Notes: a model not told the origin generated them from the letters alone. Positions 1 to 6,599 are shown, numbered from the stretch's first letter. The stretch is DNA of 9,642 nt from an uncultured Oscillospiraceae bacterium (GCA_910587835.1 CAJUNQ010000111.1:1-9642), one strand, 5' to 3'. Translations and numbers: made by a program.

Positions 1-10
1 AGCCATCTTC

Positions 11-95
11 TGCGTCGAAAATCCTCGTAATACGCAAGTATTGGCGTAGTTAGCGTAGCTAACTACAGCGGTTCTTCTCCTTGAAGCTGACCGCT
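11..95. repeat. Cluster of three consecutive stem-loops
   Basis: Three inverted repeats follow one another. TGCGT (11-15) pairs with ACGCA (32-36). GTAGTTAGC (46-54) pairs with GCTAACTAC (58-66) around a 3-nt loop. AGCGGT (67-72) pairs with ACCGCT (90-95), with an inner CTTC/GAAG helix (74-77/83-86). No T-tract follows, so this is not a clear terminator. It may be a dispersed palindromic element or the end of a structured RNA whose remainder lies outside the window. The rest of 96-240 shows no gene. Confidence 0.4.
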
Positions 96-251
96 TCTGG
101 TCAAAATTCCGTCATTTCCTCTATTTTCAAACAAGCCCTAACCCTTTCGCGCCTTACGGAAATCAATTTTGTCATATTGAGTACATGAAAGCCTCCGGCG
201 GCAAAGGTCGCCGCACCCCGGCAAGGTCGTGAGACTCCGTCCCACCCCCTG

Positions 252-297
252 CTTAGGGCTTTGCCCTAAGAACCCACCAGGGGCCTAACGCCCCTGG
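252..297. repeat. Two adjacent GC-rich hairpins
   Basis: CTTAGGGC (252-259) pairs with GCCCTAAG (263-270) over a TTT loop. CCAGGGGC (277-284) pairs with GCCCCTGG (290-297) over a 5-nt loop. Both arms are perfect 8-bp stems. A six-T run occurs at 316-321, but it lies 18 bases after the second stem, too far for a standard intrinsic terminator. GGGC-loop-GCCC hairpins of this kind recur in the spacer after the next gene, which suggests an intergenic repeat family rather than a site specific to one gene. Confidence 0.45.
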
Positions 298-367
298 ACC
301 GCGAAATTACCCGCCTTTTTTGGGAGCGATCGCAAAATTGTTTTCCCTGCCCGCGCCTCATTTCCTC

Positions 368-396
368 TTGACAACCCGGTCCCTTTGTGCTATGCT
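368..396 (+). promoter_or_regulatory. Sigma-A promoter of the LacI-family gene
   Basis: A perfect -35 TTGACA (368-373) and a -10 TATGCT (391-396) are separated by exactly 17 bp. Transcription should begin near 403, inside the palindromic operator that follows, so a bound repressor would block its own promoter. Confidence 0.85.
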
Positions 397-414
397 TGTG
401 TTAACGTTAACACA
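397..414. promoter_or_regulatory. LacI-family operator (perfect 18-bp palindrome)
   Basis: TGTGTTAACGTTAACACA is a perfect palindrome with a central CG, the usual form of LacI/GalR operators, in which the hinge helices insert at the central CG step. It abuts the -10 box and covers the expected transcription start, so it fits autorepression by the gene just downstream. A second copy with 14 of 18 matching positions lies at 1893-1910. Confidence 0.8.
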
Positions 415-433
415 CCCGGAAGGAGGAACCCCC

Positions 434-1477
434 TTGGCAGTGAAAATGGCGGATATCGCCCGGGAGGCCGGGGTCTCCATCGGCACGGTGGGGCGGGTGC
501 TGCACCGCAACGGCTATGTCTCTCAGGAGGCCCGCAAGCGGGTGGAGGCCGCTGTCAGCCGGCTGGGCTATGTGCCAAACGTCATGGCCCGCGCCCTGAA
601 AAGCCAGAAAAGCGGCATCATCGGCTGTCTGGCTATGGAAAATGTCAACGGGCTGTTTCAACGCATCAACAGCGCCTTTACCCAGGCGGCGGAGCAGGCC
701 GGCTACCAGATTGTCACCATGCTGGGCCGCTCGGGCCACCGGGACGAGGAAAAGCTGATTGACCAGTTTACCGGCCTGCGGGTGGACGGCCTGGCTGTCA
801 TCTCCAACAAAAACCTGACCGGCGCGCTGTTTGACAAGCTCAGGGCCCGGGGCATTCCCGTGGTTGCGGTGGAGCGAACCTACTCCCACCCCCATGTGGA
901 CAATCTGTCGGTAAGGGACCGGGAGGGCTGCTATCAGGCCGCGGAGCGTTTTTTGCAGAAAGGCCACCGCCGGGTGGCGGCCATTGCCGCCGGCTGGGCC
1001 GAGCCGGTGGAGGCCGCCCGCCGGGAGGGCTTCCGGCAGGCCCTGTGCGACTGGGGCGTCCCACGAGAACGCCAGCTGGTTCAGACGGTGGGCCAGTACC
1101 GCCTGGAGGAGGGCCGGGCCGCTATGGAGGCCCTGCTGGCCCTGGACGAACCCCCCACCGGGGTCTTCTGCACAGCGGACACCCTGGCGGCGGGGGCCAT
1201 GCAGGCCATCTATCAGGCGGGGCGGCGGGTGCCGGAGGACTTCTCTATTGCGGGGTATGACAATGTGCTGGCGGCTCAGCTGGCCCCGGCTATCGACTCG
1301 GTGGACCTGGACATGGAGCGGATTGGGGAGCGGATTGTCTCGATTTTGCGGCGGCGGATGGAAGCGCCGGCGGCTCCGGCCATATGGGAGGAGCTGGACA
1401 CGGTGTATATCAGCCGGGGGACAGTAGCGAGCCCCAAAGCAAGCCCCGCAACGCGAGCAGAAAGCCAGCTCAAATAA
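434..1477 (+). CDS. LacI/GalR-family transcriptional regulator
   Basis: This is a 347-residue DNA-binding repressor with the usual LacI layout. An N-terminal helix-turn-helix (residues about 5-28, DIAREAGVSIGTVGRVLH) is followed by a hinge (about 45-58, YVPNVMARALKSQ) and a periplasmic-binding-protein-like effector domain (about 60-330). The effector domain includes VDGLAVIS, FCTADTLAAGAMQAI and VPEDFSIAGYDN. I chose the TTG start at 434 because AGGAGG (421-426) sits 7 bases upstream and the promoter and operator lie directly before it. The longer in-frame ATG at 320 would place translation ahead of the promoter. The common TVSRVL of the recognition helix is TVGRVL here. The last 20 or so residues (ASPKASPATRAES) look unlike the family and may be read-through into spacer sequence. 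The ligand is unknown, probably a sugar or sugar derivative. The shared operator suggests it also controls the oxidoreductase downstream. Confidence 0.93.
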   Translation: MAVKMADIAREAGVSIGTVGRVLHRNGYVSQEARKRVEAAVSRLGYVPNVMARALKSQKSGIIGCLAMENVNGLFQRINSAFTQAAEQAGYQIVTMLGRSGHRDEEKLIDQFTGLRVDGLAVISNKNLTGALFDKLRARGIPVVAVERTYSHPHVDNLSVRDREGCYQAAERFLQKGHRRVAAIAAGWAEPVEAARREGFRQALCDWGVPRERQLVQTVGQYRLEEGRAAMEALLALDEPPTGVFCTADTLAAGAMQAIYQAGRRVPEDFSIAGYDNVLAAQLAPAIDSVDLDMERIGERIVSILRRRMEAPAAPAIWEELDTVYISRGTVASPKASPATRAESQLK

Positions 1478-1892
1478 GCAAGCGCCAAACGCGAACTAAA
1501 AGTTTCGTCAACCTTTTCAAAGGTTGCAGGGTGTGGGGCAGAGCCCCACGACCTTGACCTTGAACTTAGGCGGCGCAGAAAGCAAAGCCGCGAGGCACGA
1601 GTTCGCTCCCATGACCAAGTTCAGGACGGGGCAAGGCTGCGCCGCCGTCGACTTGCCGAAGGCAAGTCGAACTTAGCGAGGTCGACCAAAGGGAGACCAG
1701 CGGACGGCTATCGAGCTGTAAATTCAGAGGCAGCAGCCTGCCGGTGCTTCTGTCAAGAGACACCAGAACAAAAAAAGAAATAAAAATAATGTTATTTTTT
1801 CTCATGCAGGCGAAGAAGCCTGAAATGTAAAGCAAGAATATCCGCTCCATAAAATAAGCTTTTTCGGGTCTTGCCACCCTTTTTATCCCATT
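1478..1892. other. Long hairpin-rich spacer without a gene
   Basis: I see no convincing gene in either strand. The stretch holds AACCTTT/AAAGGTT (1510-1516/1519-1525), GTGGGGC/GCCCCAC around AGA (1533-1539/1543-1549), and a 10-bp perfect stem TCGACTTGCC/GGCAAGTCGA around GAA (1648-1657/1661-1670). An AT-only hairpin AAAAATAA/TTATTTTT lies at 1782-1799. The first two could slow or end transcription of the regulator gene, but neither has a good T-tract. Base composition falls sharply to AT-rich after about 1770, ahead of the next promoter. Confidence 0.55.
1648..1670. repeat. 10-bp perfect inverted repeat
   Basis: TCGACTTGCC and GGCAAGTCGA flank a GAA loop and form a very stable hairpin in the middle of the spacer. 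No T-tract follows. The word GAACTTAG occurs next to it and again near 1562, which suggests the spacer is built from short repeated units. Confidence 0.5.
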
Positions 1893-1898
1893 TATGGC
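1871..1898 (+). promoter_or_regulatory. Weak putative promoter of the oxidoreductase gene
   Basis: TTGCCA (1871-1876) is a fair -35 box, and TATGGC (1893-1898) 16 bp further on is a poor -10 box matching only the first three consensus positions. I choose this pair mainly because the operator copy lies on the same bases. A weak promoter covered by a repressor site would fit an inducible gene. TAAAAT at 1850-1855 is an alternative -10 box, but without a good -35. Confidence 0.35.
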
Positions 1899-1910
1899 AA
1901 CGTTATCACA
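1893..1910. promoter_or_regulatory. Second LacI-family operator, imperfect copy
   Basis: TATGGCAACGTTATCACA matches the perfect palindrome at 397-414 in 14 of 18 positions, including the central seven bases AACGTTA and the right-hand CACA. It lies 19 bases before the start codon of the oxidoreductase and overlaps its probable promoter. The left arm is degenerate, so binding should be weaker than at the regulator's own site. Confidence 0.65.
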
Positions 1911-1929
1911 AATCACAGGAGGAATCACC

Positions 1930-2973
1930 ATGAAAACTGTCACAGCAGGAATGCTGGGCTGCGGCTCCATCACCCAGCAGCGTCACGCCCCGGAGTATGC
2001 CGCCCGGGAGGATGTGGAGATCGGGGGCTTTTACGACGTGGACCAGGACCGCGCCCAGTCTCTGGCACAAAAGTATGGCGGCAAAGCCTACCCCTCCCCT
2101 GAGGCCATGCTGGCCGACCCGGCCATCGGCGCGGTGAGCGTGTGCTCCCCCAACCACACCCATGCCAGCCTGGCCGTCGCCGCCCTGAACGCCGGCAAGC
2201 ATGTGCTGGTAGAAAAGCCCATGGCCCTCTCCCTTCAGGAGACCCGGGCGATTCTGGAGGCCGAGAGGGCCTCCGGCCGGGTGCTGATGCCCGGCCACAA
2301 CCAGCGGCTCATCCCCACCCACCGCAAGGCAAAGGAGCTGCTGGACAAGGGCGCCATCGGCAAGCCCCTGTTTGTGCAGTGCAGCTTTAAGCATGCCGGG
2401 CCGGAGAGCTGGAGCATCAACAAGTCCAACAGCACCTGGTTTTTCGACAAGTCCCGGGCCCACTTCGGGGTGTTCGGCGACCTGGGCTCCCACAAAATCG
2501 ACCTGATCCGCTTTCTCACCGGCAAGGAGATTGCCGCGGTGTTCGCCACGCTGATGACCTTGAACAAGCGCAAGGCCGACGGCTCCCTCATCGACCTGGA
2601 GGACAACGCGGTGTGCCAGTTCCGCATGGAGGACGGTATGCCGGGCATCATGCACTTCAGCTGGACCAACTACGGCCAGGAGGACAACGGCACCACCATC
2701 TACGGCGAGGACGGGGTGATGAAGGTGTTCGGCGACTATGCCGACGACATTGTGCTGGAAATGCGGGACGACACCACCGTGAAATACCATGTGGGCACCA
2801 TCAGCACCAACACCAACCAGCTGGCCTCTGGGGTCATCGACGAGTTTGTCACCGCCATTCTGGAGGGCCGCAGGCCCATTGTCACCGGTATCGATGGCCA
2901 CAACACCCTAGCTGTTCTGGAAGCCGGAACACGCTCCGCCCAAGAGAACCGCTGGGCGGAGGTGGAGTACTGA
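1930..2973 (+). CDS. Gfo/Idh/MocA-family NAD(P)-dependent oxidoreductase
   Basis: This 347-residue cytoplasmic enzyme probably oxidises or reduces a hydroxyl of a sugar, inositol or sugar-acid derivative with NAD(P). The N-terminal Rossmann fold carries the dinucleotide-binding turn GMLGCGSIT (residues 7-15). EKP at 95-97 holds the family's catalytic lysine (Lys96). GDLGSHKIDL at 183-192 matches the G-x-H-x-x-D region, giving His188 and Asp191 as expected active-site residues. The C-terminal half is the family's beta-sheet domain, and the length is normal. The ATG at 1930 is chosen because AGGAGG (1917-1922) lies 7 bases before it; the in-frame ATG at 1894 has no such site and lies inside the operator. 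The gene stands alone between the operator-controlled promoter and a strong terminator. The exact substrate cannot be read from the sequence. Confidence 0.92.
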   Translation: MKTVTAGMLGCGSITQQRHAPEYAAREDVEIGGFYDVDQDRAQSLAQKYGGKAYPSPEAMLADPAIGAVSVCSPNHTHASLAVAALNAGKHVLVEKPMALSLQETRAILEAERASGRVLMPGHNQRLIPTHRKAKELLDKGAIGKPLFVQCSFKHAGPESWSINKSNSTWFFDKSRAHFGVFGDLGSHKIDLIRFLTGKEIAAVFATLMTLNKRKADGSLIDLEDNAVCQFRMEDGMPGIMHFSWTNYGQEDNGTTIYGEDGVMKVFGDYADDIVLEMRDDTTVKYHVGTISTNTNQLASGVIDEFVTAILEGRRPIVTGIDGHNTLAVLEAGTRSAQENRWAEVEY

Positions 2974-2998
2974 GCCATAGCCCCGCCGTGAATCAAGC

Positions 2999-3044
2999 CA
3001 GCCCCCACAGCCTGAGGAGAAAGGCCGCGGGGGCTGCTTTTTTT
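2999..3044 (+). terminator. Rho-independent terminator after the oxidoreductase gene
   Basis: CAGCCCCC (2999-3006) pairs perfectly with GGGGGCTG (3029-3036), and an inner GCCT/AGGC helix (3010-3013/3022-3025) closes the loop. A run of seven T follows at 3038-3044. This is a strong intrinsic terminator 25 bases after the stop codon, so the oxidoreductase is transcribed alone. Confidence 0.92.
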
Positions 3045-3088
3045 GCGGACAGGCCGGCAAAGGGGCTCCTCCCGCCGCAAACAAGCGT

Positions 3089-3117
3089 TTGACAGATCGC
3101 CTCCCCCTTGGTATAAT
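3089..3117 (+). promoter_or_regulatory. Consensus sigma-A promoter of the DUF4317 operon
   Basis: TTGACA (3089-3094) and TATAAT (3112-3117) are both perfect matches, 17 bp apart. Expression should be strong unless repressed. Transcription would start near 3124, about 46 bases before the start codon. Confidence 0.92.
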
Positions 3118-3124
3118 GTACCAA
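3108..3124. promoter_or_regulatory. Inverted repeat over the -10 box, possible operator
   Basis: TTGGTA (3108-3113) and TACCAA (3119-3124) form a perfect 6-bp inverted repeat with a 5-bp spacer that encloses the TATAAT box. The position suits a repressor site, but no regulator in the window is an obvious match and the arms are short. Confidence 0.3.
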
Positions 3125-3169
3125 AGCAAACCGAGCTTTTCATGACCCTACGCATAAAGGAGAAGTACC

Positions 3170-4450
3170 ATGAACGAAAAGGAAATCAGCGAGATCCGCC
3201 GGCGTTTTCAGCCGGAAAAAAGCAATATCACTCTGGTCAACGGCTGCTATGTCAACGCCCAGGGAGAGATCGTCTCCCAGTTCGGCCAGTCCTTGAACAT
3301 GACCAGCCAGGAGGAGGCGGAGAGCATCCTCTCGGTGCTCAAGCGCAGCCTTTCCGGCACCCTGGGCAAGCAGCTCAACGACATTGTGTTTGAGACCAGC
3401 CAGGTGGTGGACAGCGATGAGCACCGGCTGCTTATGGCCCTGCGGGACAGCGGCCTGAAGGACGAGGGCGTTGCCAACGCCTTTTACCAGCGGGTGATCG
3501 AGTGCCTGGAAATGGAGGGCCCCTACCTGATTCTGCTGGCTTATGACAAATACGACGTGCCCTACCGGCTGAAGGACGGCGCCCCCAACCCGGACGGCTC
3601 CAGCGAGGTATATTCCTACATTGTCTGCGCCATATGCCCCATGAAGGAGACCAAGCCCGCCCTGCGCTACGACCTGCCCGACAGCGTCATCTGCAACCGG
3701 GAGGCGGACTGGCTGGTGGGCCCGCCGGAGGTGGGCTTCCTCTTCCCTGCCTTTGACGACCGCAGCGCCAACATCTACAGCGCCCTGTATTACACCAAAA
3801 ACATCACCGAGGACCACCCGGAATTTGTGGAGGGGCTGTTCCGGGTAGAGCCCCCCATGCCCGCCGGGGTGCAGCAGGAGACCTTTCGGGAGCTGCTGAC
3901 CGAGGCCCTGGCCGAGGAGTGCAGCTTTGACGTGGTGCAGGAGGTGCAGGGCCGCCTGGGAGAGATGGTGGAGGAGCACAAGGCCAGCAAAAGCCCCGAG
4001 CCCCTGTCCATCTCCAAAACCACCCTGCTGGGGGTTCTGGAGGCCACCGGCGTGGCCCCGGAGAAGACCGCCGCCTTTGAGGAAAAATTTGAGGAGGCCT
4101 TTGGCACCGGGGCGGTGAACCCCCGCAACCTGGTAAACACCAAGGAGTTTGTGGTGAAGACCCCCAGCGTCACCATAAAAGCCGCCCCGGAGTGCGCCGG
4201 CCTCATTGAGCCCCGGAGAATCAACGGCCGGCAGTACATTCTGGTGCAGGTGGACGGCGAGGTAGAGTTCAACGGGGTCACCGTGTGCTTTGACCCGCCC
4301 GAGGAGGCCCCTCCCCTGGGCCCCTTGCCGGACCAGCCCGCCCCGGCGGAAGAAAGCGGGCCCCTTCCCCAGGGCGGGGACAGTCTCCCGGAACAGCCGG
4401 AGGAGGGGGCGGACAGCCAGTCGGACGAAAAGGGAGATGAGGAGGCATGA
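3170..4450 (+). CDS. DUF4317 family protein, function unknown
   Basis: This soluble 426-residue protein resembles the DUF4317 family, found mainly in Clostridia and without a known biochemical role. Recognisable stretches are the N-terminus (EISEIRRRFQPEKSNITLVNGCYVN, about 5-29), GPYLILLAYDKYDVPYR (117-133), the CAICPMKETKPAL region (153-165) and VGFLFPAFDDRSANIYSALYYTKN (188-211). No signal peptide or membrane segment is visible. From about residue 374 the protein ends in a low-complexity tail rich in Pro, Glu, Asp and Gly, probably disordered. The ATG at 3170 has AGGAG (3158-3162) 7 bases upstream. Its stop codon overlaps the start of the membrane protein gene by ATGA, so the two are translationally coupled. 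The family call comes from remembered sequence features, not a search. Confidence 0.85.
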   Translation: MNEKEISEIRRRFQPEKSNITLVNGCYVNAQGEIVSQFGQSLNMTSQEEAESILSVLKRSLSGTLGKQLNDIVFETSQVVDSDEHRLLMALRDSGLKDEGVANAFYQRVIECLEMEGPYLILLAYDKYDVPYRLKDGAPNPDGSSEVYSYIVCAICPMKETKPALRYDLPDSVICNREADWLVGPPEVGFLFPAFDDRSANIYSALYYTKNITEDHPEFVEGLFRVEPPMPAGVQQETFRELLTEALAEECSFDVVQEVQGRLGEMVEEHKASKSPEPLSISKTTLLGVLEATGVAPEKTAAFEEKFEEAFGTGAVNPRNLVNTKEFVVKTPSVTIKAAPECAGLIEPRRINGRQYILVQVDGEVEFNGVTVCFDPPEEAPPLGPLPDQPAPAEESGPLPQGGDSLPEQPEEGADSQSDEKGDEEA

Positions 4451-5730
4451 CCGCGAACCTCCTCCTTTCGGCGGCGGTTCTGGGGCTGTTTCTGGCGCTG
4501 GCCCTGCGGTGCCTTGGGCTGGCCGGCGCGCCGCTGCCCCAGCCTGCCGGGGCCTCCGGCGTTGTCCGCAAGCCCTATCTGCCCAGCCGCAAGACCCTGC
4601 TGTGGGTGTTTCTGGGCGCGCTGGGCCTGCGGCTGGCCATGCTGCTGGCCATAGCGGCCCACACCGCCTTCACCAACGAAAAGGGGCTGACCTGGCAGGC
4701 CCTGAAGGGCAGCTTTCTTCTGTGGGACGCCCGGCACTATATCAACCTGATTGAGCAGGGCTACAGCGGCTACCAGGAGGATGGGAAGCACATCTTTCTG
4801 GTGTTCTACCCCTTTTATGTGTGGGTTGTCCGGGCAGTAAGGCTGGCTGTGCCCAGCACCATAGGGGCGGGGCTGCTGGTCTCTGTGGTCAGCTACGCCT
4901 GGGGCTGCTGCTGGGTCTACCGGCTGGCGGGGCTGGCTGCCAACCGGCGGACCGCCTTATACACGGTGCTGCTGCTGTCCGCCTACCCCTTCTCCTTTTT
5001 CTTCGGCACGGTAATGACCGAGGGCTTGTTTTTGCTCACCACCTCCGCCTCGCTGTATTTTGCTTTACGGCGAAAGTGGCTGTTTTACGGCATATGGGGG
5101 GCGCTGGCTGCGCTGACCCGCATGACGGGCGTTCTGGTGATGGTTCCGGCCCTGCTTGCCCTGTTGGAGGACGCCAAGCCCCTGCGCCCGCCGGTGCGGC
5201 AGTCGCTGAAAAAGAGCTGGCTCTGTCTGCTGAAGGCCCTGCCCCTGATTCTGCTGCCTCTGCTGGGGGCGGCGGGGTACTGGGCGCTGAACTGGCATGT
5301 GGACGGAGACCCCTTCGCCTTTGCGGGCCACCAGGAGCACTGGCACCAGGGGGGCATGTGGGTGTCAAAGGTACTGGTTTACATCTGGCAGTACGGGGCG
5401 AAAAACCTGACTCAGCCCATCGGCTGGGCGGTGTGGCTGCCTGAGCTGGCGTTGTTCGGCCTGTGCTTTCTGCTTTTGGCCCTATGCGCCTGGCGGGAGA
5501 AAGCGCCGGCAGGGCTGCTGGCCTATGGGTTCTGCTATCTGATTGCCAACTACTCCCTCTCCTGGCTGCTGAGCGCGGGGCGGTATCTCAGCTGCGGCGT
5601 GGCGTTTTTCCTGTTTGCCGCCATACTGACCGAACGCCGCCCCATCCTGCGCGGTTTCCTCCTCGTCACCGAGGCCGTTCTGCTAGGCGCTTACTACTTC
5701 TCCTACCTCTCCCACGCCCCCATCATGTAG
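4447..5730 (+). CDS. PIG-V-like (GT-C) membrane mannosyltransferase
   Basis: This 427-residue integral membrane protein has about 9-11 hydrophobic segments. It resembles the PIG-V/Gpi18 group of GT-C glycosyltransferases, which move a sugar from a lipid-linked donor to an acceptor outside the membrane. WDARHYINLIEQGY (93-106), with Asp94 as the likely catalytic acid of the first outer loop, matches the group's hallmark. FYPFY (120-124), YPFSFFFGTVMTEGLFLL (180-197), LTRMTGVL (223-230) and SAGRYL (376-381) fit the other conserved blocks. The start overlaps the preceding stop as ATGA. An AGGAGG stands only 1 base from the ATG, too close to be ideal, so start-stop coupling probably matters. The acceptor and sugar are unknown; a cell-envelope glycolipid or glycoprotein is a guess. 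A terminator follows at 5814-5844. Confidence 0.75.
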   Translation: MTANLLLSAAVLGLFLALALRCLGLAGAPLPQPAGASGVVRKPYLPSRKTLLWVFLGALGLRLAMLLAIAAHTAFTNEKGLTWQALKGSFLLWDARHYINLIEQGYSGYQEDGKHIFLVFYPFYVWVVRAVRLAVPSTIGAGLLVSVVSYAWGCCWVYRLAGLAANRRTALYTVLLLSAYPFSFFFGTVMTEGLFLLTTSASLYFALRRKWLFYGIWGALAALTRMTGVLVMVPALLALLEDAKPLRPPVRQSLKKSWLCLLKALPLILLPLLGAAGYWALNWHVDGDPFAFAGHQEHWHQGGMWVSKVLVYIWQYGAKNLTQPIGWAVWLPELALFGLCFLLLALCAWREKAPAGLLAYGFCYLIANYSLSWLLSAGRYLSCGVAFFLFAAILTERRPILRGFLLVTEAVLLGAYYFSYLSHAPIM

Positions 5731-5779
5731 CCAGCGTGACGCTGGACCCAGTTCGCGAAGTGCGCTGGCAGGCCAGCGC
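5731..5779. repeat. Two tight palindromes after the mannosyltransferase gene
   Basis: CCAGCG (5731-5736) pairs with CGCTGG (5740-5745) around TGA, and GCGCTGGC (5762-5769) pairs with GCCAGCGC (5772-5779). The first begins on the base after the stop codon. The 15-bp word GCCAGCGTGACGCTG (5730-5744) recurs exactly at 5854-5868, in both cases followed by a GTTCGC(G/A)AAG word, so this is a duplicated intergenic unit. Confidence 0.5.
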
Positions 5780-5813
5780 GGCGTGGGTGCTGGTAGCGAG
5801 GCTTGTGGTCGCG

Positions 5814-5844
5814 GTTTGCGGCGGCTGCTGGCCGCAAACTTTTT
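5814..5844 (+). terminator. Rho-independent terminator of the DUF4317 operon
   Basis: GTTTGCGGC (5814-5822) pairs perfectly over 9 bp with GCCGCAAAC (5831-5839) around an 8-base loop. TTTTT follows immediately at 5840-5844. It lies 84 bases after the mannosyltransferase stop and closes the two-gene operon. Confidence 0.88.
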
Positions 5845-5853
5845 AAGGGCTCT

Positions 5854-5868
5854 GCCAGCGTGACGCTG
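5854..5868. repeat. Second copy of a 15-bp palindromic word
   Basis: GCCAGCGTGACGCTG is identical to 5730-5744 and contains the CAGCG/CGCTG stem. It lies just after the terminator. The remainder of the spacer up to the next promoter, about 5881-5955, shows nothing I can name. Confidence 0.5.
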
Positions 5869-5960
5869 TGGCTGGTTCGCAAAGCGGTCTGTTGGGCCCC
5901 CAGCTTACAGGCTATGCCTGGCCTGCGTCAGGAATTTGCCCACTCCGCGCTGAAAAAGGT

Positions 5961-5989
5961 TTGACTTAGGCCCCGTCAAGTGCTATGCT
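5961..5989 (+). promoter_or_regulatory. Sigma-A promoter of the DUF4364 gene
   Basis: TTGACT (5961-5966) and TATGCT (5984-5989) lie exactly 17 bp apart; each box differs little from consensus. Transcription would start near 5996, about 40 bases before the start codon. Confidence 0.82.
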
Positions 5990-6035
5990 TTTGGGTAGAG
6001 GAGCGGTCCGTCCGCTTTCAGAAAGGAGGCTGTCC

Positions 6036-6599
6036 ATGAGTCAGAATGCCTTTACCGGCGGGGTAGACCCCGGCGGTCTCTGGACCCAGAACGACGTCCG
6101 TATCCTAATCTGCTACATCCTTGCCAGCGTCAACGCCCCCCTCTCTGAGGAGGACATCCGGGGGGTGATTCAGGGCCGCGCCCTGGCCAACTATTTTGAG
6201 ACCGCCGACGCCCTGGCCGCGCTGGAGAAGCTGGGCCATATCACCCGGGACCCGGAGGGCTTCCGCGTTACCGGCACCGGGCGGCAGGTGGCCGAGGGGC
6301 TGGACACCTCCCTTCCCCTTGCCGTGCGGGACAAGGCCCTGGAGGCCGCGCTCTCTCTGCTGGCCCGGGGCCGCGCCCAGCGGGAGAACACGGTGGAGAT
6401 TCTGGAAGAGGGCCGGGGGTGCCGGGTGGTGTGCCGCGTCTCCGGCGGGCAGGACCTGGAGCTGATGGCCCTGTCCCTCTATGTGCCGGACCGGGCCCAG
6501 GCCAGGCTGGTGCAGGAGAGCTTCTACCAGAACCCGGACCACATTTACAAGCTGCTTCTGGCTGCGCTCACCGGCGACAAGAGCTACACCGGAGAATAG
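6036..6599 (+). CDS. DUF4364 family protein with winged-helix domain
   Basis: This 187-residue soluble protein resembles DUF4364, a family of Bacillota proteins that start with a winged helix-turn-helix fold and are thought, without proof, to be regulators. Residues about 17-85 (TQNDVRILICYILASVNAPLSEEDI, then TADALAALEKLGHITRDPEGFRVTGTG) have the helix pattern and wing of such a domain. Residues about 115-150 look like beta strands, and YQNPDHIYKLLLAAL (about 163-177) forms the C-terminal helix. I chose the ATG at 6036 because AGGAGG (6024-6029) stands 6 bases before it; the in-frame ATG at 5985 lies within the promoter. The gene has its own promoter and no clear T-tract terminator, so some transcripts could run on into the alpha-galactosidase gene. 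Confidence 0.83.
   Translation: MSQNAFTGGVDPGGLWTQNDVRILICYILASVNAPLSEEDIRGVIQGRALANYFETADALAALEKLGHITRDPEGFRVTGTGRQVAEGLDTSLPLAVRDKALEAALSLLARGRAQRENTVEILEEGRGCRVVCRVSGGQDLELMALSLYVPDRAQARLVQESFYQNPDHIYKLLLAALTGDKSYTGE

Noticed and set aside
277..321. Hairpin 277-297 with the T run at 316-321 as a terminator of an upstream gene
   Set aside because: The T run is 18 bases away from the stem, too far for intrinsic termination, and no gene is seen upstream in the window.
320..433. Upstream ATG at 320 as start of the LacI-family protein
   Set aside because: It would place the promoter and operator inside the coding region and add 38 residues unlike any LacI N-terminus. The TTG at 434 has an ideal ribosome binding site.
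1894..1929. Upstream ATG at 1894 as start of the oxidoreductase
   Set aside because: It lacks a ribosome binding site, lies within the operator copy, and would add 12 residues ahead of the normal Rossmann start.
1906..2901. 331-residue open frame on the - strand opposite the oxidoreductase
   Set aside because: Antisense shadow of a gene with a clear Rossmann fold and catalytic motifs.
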